Assembly: GCF_022682495.2 (NCBI RefSeq)
Contig: NC_071391.1
Location: 82,748,154 to 82,812,153, forward strand
From: Desmodus rotundus
Taxonomy: Eukaryota; Chordata; Mammalia; Chiroptera; Phyllostomidae
Direction of reading: 5' to 3'
DNA: 64,000 nucleotides
Made by a program: the position numbers and the translations under genes. The number at the start of each line of letters is the position of its first letter. The first letter of the stretch is position 1. The notes under the pieces were generated by a model. That model had not been told where the DNA came from, ran no database searches, and was given only the letters and a program-made list of their open reading frames with translations. Positions 1-9,600 of the stretch are shown here, in pieces.

Positions 1-477
1 TTTTATTATAAAAATTCCACTTTAATAATGATTGCATTTTTCAAAGAATCACTTAAATTTATCAAGTTATTTAATAGCAGTGTTTTCTATTTAACCTATA
101 TTCCTATGTAGAATATAGGAATTATCTATCCTTTAAAACATTGGGGCATATCTCATGGGGACTTTTAAGTTCCAACAGCTGATTGGTTTATGTTACCTTA
201 TGTTATGATTGATATAAGGTAAGGTGACTTACAAAAGCAATGCTTAAAGCATCTTTGCTTCTGCATTTCAAATACTACTTTCTGCACCAACCTGGCCTGT
301 CATGTAATGGGGATGCAGGGGTGGTGGTGGTGCTCGTGGTGTGTGTGTGTGTCTTAATTTGGGCTTGTTGCATCTGCTCCCTAAAGGAAATGTCTTTTTG
401 AAATGTCTAAAATAACATTTCTTTTAGAAATGTCTAAAATGTCCTTTTTTCCCCCATTGTTTGATTTTCCCCTGCAG

Positions 478-645
478 CTTCTTCCAGGAATATACTACAG
501 TAAACCTTTTGTTACTTTTCATCAAATCAATGCTTTTGAGGACCAGGGCTGTGTCGTCATTGATTTGTGCTGTCAAGATAATGGAAGAAACCTAGACATT
601 TACCAACTGCAGAATCTTAGGAAAGCCGGGAAGGGGCTTGATCAG
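478..645 (+). CDS. BCO2: BCO2 coding exon (first in window)
   Basis: 168 bp, 56 codons, phase 0/0. The acceptor is a pyrimidine-rich tract ending CCCCTGCAG; the donor follows GATCAG as GTAGAC. It encodes [12 protein letters not shown], whose His is the third iron ligand of carotenoid oxygenases, followed by the IDLCCQDNG segment. The open frame upstream of 478 back to 403 is intron sequence. Confidence 0.93.
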
Positions 646-3600
646 GTAGACATCTCTGATTTGTCAGGTGTTGGCAAAATAATTTTTAAGTAGCGAAGTC
701 CTGGTTTTGGCTTTAGAATTAGCTGTTTCTCTTGCCTCTTTGGCAAATAAGGAGGGAAAATGGTTTTAAAGACACAGCTTTGTCAGTTATTTACTTAATA
801 CTTAAAAATAATATGAAGTACTTACCTAACACCTAATAAAAAGCACTTGTTTTGAAGCAGTTGTGATTAGCTGCTTATGACACTTGAGCACTAATTTTTG
901 TAAATTAAATTTACTGGAAGGGATAGCAAAATGGACTATAACCTTAATTCTCTAATAAAGTGTATTAGTTCCTCTAGCTGAAGGATTTCACTTTTTTGTG
1001 ATACTGAATTCAAGGTAAAATTTTTCCTGGGGTTATGCAATATAAATTGTTTTTAGCTATAGTTTTATTTTAAAATCTTTTGAAAACATTGCTTTGAAAG
1101 TTTCCTTATACTTATTTATGTTTTATAGCCATATGACAGGTCTTGATATCTGCAGTATGAGCCCACTAGCTCTTTTATTTTTTAAGAGTACCTAAGTTTT
1201 TCTTGGCCTTTTCATTCCCATAAATTGAGTATATCAATCTTTCCCTTTATCGGTAAAGCACTGTATATCCTGTTTCAGACATCTTCCTATGCTAAAGTCA
1301 TGAAAATATTCTTTTATATTATCTTCTAGAGGAAGTTTTAATTCTGAAAAATTAAGTATCCATACATTATTGTTTCTGGACTATATTCTGTTTCACTGGT
1401 ATGCTTGGACCAGTACCATATACTATCACTATATAAAAATTCTTGATGTTTAGTAGATCAAGTCCTCCTAATTCTTTTTCTATAGTGAGTATCATGGTCA
1501 TTCCTGCCCTTTACAATTTTGTATAAATTTTGGAGTCAGCCTGTCAGTTCACACACACATACACCAACACAAAAAAATCCGTCAGATTTTAATGCATTTG
1601 TGGGTTTTCATTTTCTTGCCTTATTTTAGTGAACTTCAAGTACAGTGTTGAATGTAAGTGGCATCCTTATCTGGTTCTCAGTTTGACAGGAAAAATTTTC
1701 AACATTTTACTGTTAAGTATGCTGTTTGCTGTAGAGTAAAAAAACTAATAGACCTTGTGTTCTAGAGAAGTTTTATGTTTAAAGGAAAATAAAGCACAAA
1801 GTACAGAGTTCTCATATAATCCTTGCCCCTTTACCTCCCCAGTTTCCCCTATTGTTAATGCCTTGTCTTGGTGTGGTGTGCTTGTTACAACTGATGAACC
1901 AATATTGATACTTTATTACTGAAGTCCATAGTTTACATTAGAGTTCACTCCATGTGTTGTACATTCTACAGGTTTTGACAAATGCATAATGTCTTGTGTC
2001 CACCTTAATAGTATAATTTCACTACTCTAAAAATACTGCATTCCACCTGTTCTTACCTACTTCCCTGAATCCTTGGCAACTACTAATCTTTTTACTGTAT
2101 CTATAGTTTTTCCTTTTCCAGAATGTCATATAGTTGGAATCATAGGGTATGTAGCCTTTTCAGACTGGCTTCTTTCACCTACCAACACGCATTTAAGGTT
2201 TCTCCATGTCTTTCAGTGACTGAATGGCTCATCTCTTTTCATTGCTTAATAATATTCTAGTGTATGGATGTACCACACTTTGTTTATCCCTTTACCTATT
2301 GAAAGATACATTGGTTGATTTCAGTTTTTGGCAATTATGAATAAAATTGCTATAAACATTTGTGTGCAGGTTTCAGCTGTGTTTTGCTGTTAAACCTAGC
2401 CATTAAGTTCTTAAACTGATTGCATTTTCTTAGTTCCAAAATTTTGATTTGTTTTTCTTTTATAATTTCTAGTTCTCTGCTACAATTCTAAATTTAAAAG
2501 AATTTCCTTCAACATAGTCAGAATTGTTAATGTCTGATAATTGTATTACCTGAATCCCCTGTGGCTTTGTTTTTGTCATGTGTTGTTTACCTTTTAAAAA
2601 ATATATATTTTATTGATTATGCTATTAAAGTTGTCCCATTTTTCCCTCTCCTTTATTTCCCACCATTCTGCATCTCCTTTCCCACCAGCATTCCCCCTGC
2701 TCCACTTTAGTTCATGTCCATGGGTCGTACATATAAGTTCTTTGGCTTCTTTATTTTCTATACTATTCTTAACTTCCCCCTGTCTATTTTGTACCTACCA
2801 TTTATGCTTCTTATTCCCTGTACCTTTTTCTCCATTCTTCCTCCTCCCACTCCCCACTGATAACCCTCCATGTGATCTCTATTTCTGTGAATCTGTTCCT
2901 GTTCTAGTTGTTTCCTTAGTTTTGTTTTGTTTTTTTTTAGGTTTAGTAATAGTTGTGAGTTTGTTGTCATTTTACTGTTCATATTTTTTATCATCTCGTA
3001 TTTCTTGGATAATTCCCTTTAACATTTCATATAATAAGGGCTTGGTGATGATGAACTCCTTGAACTTGACCTTATCTGGGAAGCACTTTATCTGCCCTTC
3101 CATTCTAAATGATAACTTTGCTGGATAGAGTAATCTCGGATGTAGGTCCTTGCCTTTCATGACTTTGAATACTTCTTTCCAGCCTCTTCCTGCTGTAAGG
3201 TTTCTTTTGAGAAATCATCTGACAGTCTTATGGGCACTCCTTTGTAGGTAAGTGTCTCCTTTTCTCTTGCTGCTTTTAAGACTGTCTCCTTATCTTCAGC
3301 CTTGGGTAATTTAATGATGATGTGTCTTGGTGTGTTTCTTCTTAGATCCAACTTCTTGGGATTCTCTGAGCTTCCTGGACTTCCTGGAAGCCTATTTTCT
3401 TTGCTAGCTTGGGAAAGTTTCCCTTCATTATTTGTTCAAATTAGTTTTCCATTTCTTGCTCTTGTTCTTGTCCTTCTGGCATCCTTATGATTCAGATGTT
3501 GGAATGTTTAAAGTTGTCCCGGAGGTTCCTAAGCCTCTCTTCATTTTTTTGAATTCTTGTTTCTTCATTCTGTTCCAGTTGGATGTTTATTTTTTCCTTT

Positions 3601-6600
3601 TGTTCCAAATCATTGATTTGAGTCCTGGTTTCTTTCCTTTCACTGTTGGTTCCCTATATATTTTCCTTTATTTCACTTTGTATAGCCTTCATTTTGGGAA
3701 CAAGCTCAATCAATTTTGTGAGCATCCTGATTACCAGTGTTTTGGACTCTGCATCAGATAGGTTGTCTATCTCCTTGTTGCTTAGTTCTTTTTCTGGGGT
3801 TTTGGTCTGTTCTTTCATTTGGGCCATATTCCTTTGTCTTGGTGTACCTCTTATGTTGTAAGGAGTGGAGCCTTAGGTATTCACCAGGGTGGCGCAGCCC
3901 ACTTTGCTGTGATTTGGCACTGTCTGTGGGAGAGGGGACAGAGAGGGGACAAGGCTGCTTGCTAATTTGCTTGGCTTTCACTCAGCTTTCAGTCACTTCT
4001 TGCACTTCCCACCAGTAGATTATGCCTTCTCAGGCGCTGATTCCTGGGTGGGTGGGCTTGTGTATATTCTAGGATCCTGTGGCCTCTCCAACAGACTATC
4101 CTGTGAGACTGGGAGATCTTTCCCTCCGCTGCAACCCCCACAGGTTTTTACAGCAGAGATTTTGAGGCTTTCTTTCCCTGGGTTGGAACCCTAGGTTGTG
4201 TGGTTTGCCGCACTCTGCAGTTATTCCTCCCAGCTTATCTGCACACGAATGTGGGATATCCTGCTGCCACCTTGCCTGCCCTGGCCTGCCAGCTACTGCC
4301 TTTTCCCATGTCCTTGCCACCCCACTGCCTCTCTCCATCCCTCCTACCAGTCTGGATAAATGTTTCTTCTTTAACTCCTTGGTTGTCAAACTTCCAAAAA
4401 GTTCGATTTTCTGGCAGTTCTGGTTGTTTTTTGTTTTTTAAATTAGTTGTTATCCTTCTTTTGGTTGTGCGAGGAAGGGAAGCGTACCTTCTATGGCCAG
4501 GAGCTCTATTTTGTTTTTTAGGTTCAATTGAAAACCCTTTAACATTTCATGTAATAATGGTTTGGTGGTGATTATCTACTTAGCTTTTTATTGTATGAGA
4601 AGTTTTTCATCTGCCTTTGATTCTAAATGATAGCTTTGCTGGGTAGAGTAATCTTGGTTGTAGGTTCTTGCTTTTCATCACTTTGAATATTTCTTGCCAA
4701 TTCCTTCTAGTTTGCAAAGTTTCTTTTGAGAAATCAGTTGACAGTCTTATGGGAACTCCTCTGTAGGTGACTAACTGCTTTTCTCTTGCTGCTTTTAATA
4801 TTCTCTCTTTGTCTTTAAGCTTTGACATTTTAATTATGATGTGTCTTGTTGTGGGCCTCTTTGGATTCATCTGGTTTGGGACTCTCTGCACTTCTTGGAC
4901 TTGTGTGTCTATTTCCTTTACCAAGTTAGAGAAGTTTTCTGTCACTTTTTTCAAATAGGTTTTGAATTTCTTCCTCTTTCCTATCTCCTTCTGGTATCCT
5001 CATGATTGAATGTTGGTATGCTTGAAGTTATCCCAGAGGCTCCTTACACAATCCTCATTTTTTGGGGGTGGGGGGATTCTTTTTTCTTCTAGGTGTTCTG
5101 ATTGGGTGTTTTTTGCTCCTTGTATTCCAAATTGCTGATTTAATTCTCAGCTTCATCCACTCTACTGTTGATTCCCTATATACTGTTCTTTTTAAAAATT
5201 TTTTTAATTTACTTTTTTAGATAGAGGGGGAACGAGGGAGAAAGAGAGGGAGAGAAACATCAATGTGTGGTTGCCTCTTGCATGCCTCCTACTGGGAACC
5301 TGGCCAGCAACCTAGGCATCTGCCCTGATTGGGAATTGGACTAGTGACCCTTTGGTTCATAAGCCGGCGCTCAATCCCCTGAGCCACACCAGCCAGGGCT
5401 ATTATTCTTTATATTAATCAGTGTATCCTTCATTTCTGACTGTATCTTTTTTATACTGTTGAGGTTCTCACTAAATGCATTGAGCACCCTTATAACCTAT
5501 GTTTTAAACTCTGCATCTGATAGATTGCTTGTCTCTATTTTGTTTAGTTCTTTTTCTTGAGTTTTGTTCTGTTCTTTCATTTGGGCCATGTTTCTTTGTC
5601 TCCTTATTTTGGCAGCTTCCCTGTGTTTGTTTGTTTTTATGTATTAGGCAGAGCTGCTACATCTCTCAGGCTTGGTAGAGTGGCCTAATGTAATTGGTGT
5701 CCTGTAGGGTCTGGTTGCATGGCCTCCTTAGCTGGGTACTCAAGGTGCGCTCAGTGTGTACGCTGTGTACGCCTTCCTGTTGTAGTTGAGCCTTGATTGC
5801 TGTTGGCATGACCAAGGTCACCCACTGTCTGTGTTCTGTCTGGGGTCACCTGGCATAAGCTACAAAATGATCTGCAGGTGGCTGCTACTTGTGCTGGGCT
5901 TGGAGGTGCCTAGGTGAGGCCAAGCTGTGAACCAAGGCCAGCTGCTGCTGGTGGCAGGCCTGGGCCAAGGGCAGGTGTGTTCCTCCTTGGGTCCAACTTC
6001 TTTGGGACTCTGAGCTTCCTGGACTTCCTGGAAGTATATTTTCTTTGCCAGATTGGAGAAGTTCTCCTTCATTATGTTTTCAAATAAGTTTTCAATTTCT
6101 TGGTCTTCCTCTCCTCCTTCTGGCACCCCTATGATTCGGATGTTGGAATGTTTAAAAATGTTCTGGAGGTTCCTCAGCCTCTCCTCATTTTTCCGAATTC
6201 TTGTTTCTTCATTCTTTTCTGGTTGGATGTTTCTTTCTTCCTTGTGGTCCACACCGTTGATTTGAGTTCCAGTTTCCTTCGCATCACTATTGGTTCCCTG
6301 TACATTTTCCTTTGTTTCTCTTAGCATAGCCTTCATTTTTTCATCTGGTTTCCGAACAAATTCAACCAATTCTGTGAGCGTCTTGATAACCAGTGTTTTG
6401 AACTGTGCATCTGATAGGTTGGCTATCTCTTCCTCGCTTAGTTGTATTTTTTCTGGGGCTTTGAAGTGTTCTATCATTTGGGACATTTTTTTTTTTCTTT
6501 TTTTTTTTGTCTTGGCGCATCTGTTACTTAAAGGGGCAGAGCCTTAGGTGTTCCCGGTGCGGGGTAACGCTGGTCGCTGCACTGTGACGCTGTACGTGGG

Positions 6601-9600
6601 GGGAGGGGCTGAGAGGGAGCAATGGCGGCCGCTCCACTCTCCACTGGATTTCAGCCACTCCCTCGGCTACCCACAATCAAACTGGGCCCCTCTGATGCTG
6701 GTTCCCGAGTGGGTGGGCTTGTGCACACTCTAGGCCCCTGTGGGTCTCTCTAACGACCTCTCCTGTGAGGCTGGGAGTCTCTCCTGCTGCTGCCCCAACC
6801 CCCACGGGCGTTTTCAATCAGAGGTTTGAGGCTTTATTTCGAGGTGCTGGAGCCCTGGGTTGCGCGGTATGCTTTGCTCCCCGCCGTTTGTCCGGTTTAT
6901 CTGTTCGCGAATGTGGGGCCGCGGGGTGCTACCTGCCGCTCTGCCTGCCCCGTTCTCTGCCACTCTGAGTCCGGCCCTCTCGGTTTATCTGTGCGCGAAT
7001 GTGGGGCTGCAGGGTCTGCTAGTGGTCAGACTGCCTGCCCTGTTCGTCCCACACTCCACCAGTCTCGGTCCCGCCACGGCTACACGAGTCCTCTCTGCCC
7101 CGGCTGCTCGTCTCTGCCCCTCCTACCGGTCTGGATGAATGTTTGTTTTTTATTTCCTTGGTGTCGGACTTCCCTTGCCGTTCGATTTTCTGTCAGTTCT
7201 GGTTGTGTGAGGTGGCACAGTGTGTCTACTTATGCCGCCATCTTGGTTCTCCTTTAAAGTATTTTAAAAAATTAATTTTAAAAAAGAGAGCGGAAGGCAT
7301 TGAGGGAGGGGGAGACAGAGAAAGAAACATCAATTTATTGTTCCATTTATTTGTGCATTCATTGGTTGTTTCTTGTATGTGCCCTCACTGGGGATCGAAC
7401 CCACAAACTTGGCTCCATCTTACAGTATTTTAAAGGAGAAATATGTAGTTAAAGCATGCTTAGTGTCAAAAAAAAATAAAGTGATTTTATTAGGATTTCT
7501 TGCTTAAACATCATCTCTGCAGAGAGGCTGTGTTGGGGGTCCCTAAGACCACCTGTTGATAATTCACTGTGAAGATTCACAGGCATAAAAATCAGCAAAA
7601 GGAAAAGGTGCAGGGGGTGAAGTCTGAAGGAAACCAGAGCCCTTGGAAGCATGCATCTGGTTGTCCAGGGTTTTTGTTGGGCATCTGCACATAGACATAT
7701 TGCTCCTACATGGGTAACCTCAGTTACTGAAGCTCCAGACCCCCATAGAGAAAGCAGAGGTTCATTATAAATCACATTGTTAGTGAAAACTATCTGGATT
7801 AACTAGTACAGTATGAGTCAAGGCATCAGGCATGCAGAAATGCTTTTGCCAGACAGAACACTCCAAGGTGCCAGACAAGGCCCTGACATGAAAACAGGTC
7901 CTTCTTGGGAATGTGCAGGGTTTGAGCAACTTAGGCCTGCTATAAGTTAACCCTTTTCGGCCCAGAGGTCTACCCCGACCAAACCCGAGGAAGGAAGCAG
8001 CCCTTGTCACTCTGCAGTCCCTCACCCTGTTGTGTTTCTTAACGGCATTTATCACTATCACACCTTGGGCTAATTTAATAATTTGCTTATTTGATACTAA
8101 TTAAATATTTATTATTTATTATCATTCTTTCTCTATTAGACTGTAAGTTCCATGAGGCCAGAAACTTTGTTTTGTTCACTGCTGTATTCTCAGTGTCTAA
8201 AATGCTACCCATAGTAGGTATTCAACAGGTATTAGTTGTATAAATGAATGAATGAAAATGACCCTTTATGTAATTACTTAGGAATGCCAATAGTGTTGCC
8301 TGGATCTAAATTATTGGGATATGCTGTTATTCTCTGAATAACAATTTTCCACCTGTTTTTTTCTGTTTCCTGAACAGGTCTATGATTCAGTAGCCAGATC
8401 TTTCCCTCGAAGGTTCATTTTGCCCTTACATGTCAGTTTGAATGCCCCTGAGGGGGAGAACCTCAACCCACTGTCCTATTCTTCAGCCAGTGCCGTGAAA
8501 CAGGCTGATGGCAAGGTAGGCTATGAACAGACATTAGACTACGACTTTGAATTTTAGTGGTGTCTTTTTATTCATTGGCTGTTCTCCACAATGTTTGAGT
8601 CATAGTAAGTTTCATAACATTTGGCTGAGCAGGGTAAGGTTCTGGTACATTGCTTGCACAAGAACCTCAAAATTCTGGCTGGGAGTGAGCACTGTGTTTA
8701 CTGATCCCTTTTGTATTTTGAAATAGATATATGCAACTTTCTAATGTTGTAAAATGTTTAAACATTTGAGTTTGGTATTTTCCGTCCCCACCATTTAGAT
8801 AATGTGTGCTTATCACAGGCAGATCATTGTGCAGATATCAATGTTTTGGCTTTAGTAAAATAAAAAGCCCACTTGTACCTCCTATCAGCTTAGACACAAA
8901 ACCTGATAATCTTATGCATTCATACACATGATGAAAGAGGAACAATATTAAAAAATTACATAGAATCTCTGTTTCCAAGCCCTGTTAGAAACTCCTACAG
9001 AGTATTAGCTCCCCCCCAACCCCTGACCTGCACTGAAGAAAGTAAGTGAAAATTGAGCAATCACTACAAATTCTTCTGGGATTTTTTTTAGATTTGGTGC
9101 TCTTATGAAAATCTACATCCCAAAAACTTAGAAGAGGAAGGAGGTATTGAATTTCCCCAGATCAACTATGGTCAATTCAGTGGCAAAAAGTATCATTTCT
9201 TCTACGGCTGTGGCTTTCGGCACTTGGTGGGGGATTCTCTGATTAAGGTTGATGTGGTGAACAAGACAATGATGGTAATGAGAATCTCTTTTCTTTTACA
9301 TACCCTTTAAAGATCTGTTCTGCCCTTTGAATTAGTTTCTGTTTTGTTTAAGGTAGCTTTTGAGATTCTTTAATATTTAAGCAGCTAAGCCATTTACTTT
9401 TATTAAGTTTGAGAACCATGGAATTACATAGGTAGGGGTATGTTCCCCCTAGGGAATCTAAATGAACCACAAGCCCAGAAAAACAGTTCTGTGCTTGGTA
9501 TTGTTTAGAGAGAAATCATGGGGTTAAGGTTGCTGGTGTACCTGTATTTCAGGTTGGTGGGAAATTGTAATTTCACAGGCTGTGTTTGATGATGATGGAA

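Noticed and set aside
2613..4571. Hydrophobic open frames on the plus strand (for example 2613-3128, 3432-3761 and 4200-4571)
   Set aside because: They are antisense shadows of HAL1 copies A and B; the T-rich complement gives Phe/Leu/Ser-rich frames.
6548..7257. Cys/Leu-rich plus-strand frames in 6548-7257
   Set aside because: Antisense to the GC-rich LINE 5'UTR; no domain and no conservation argument.
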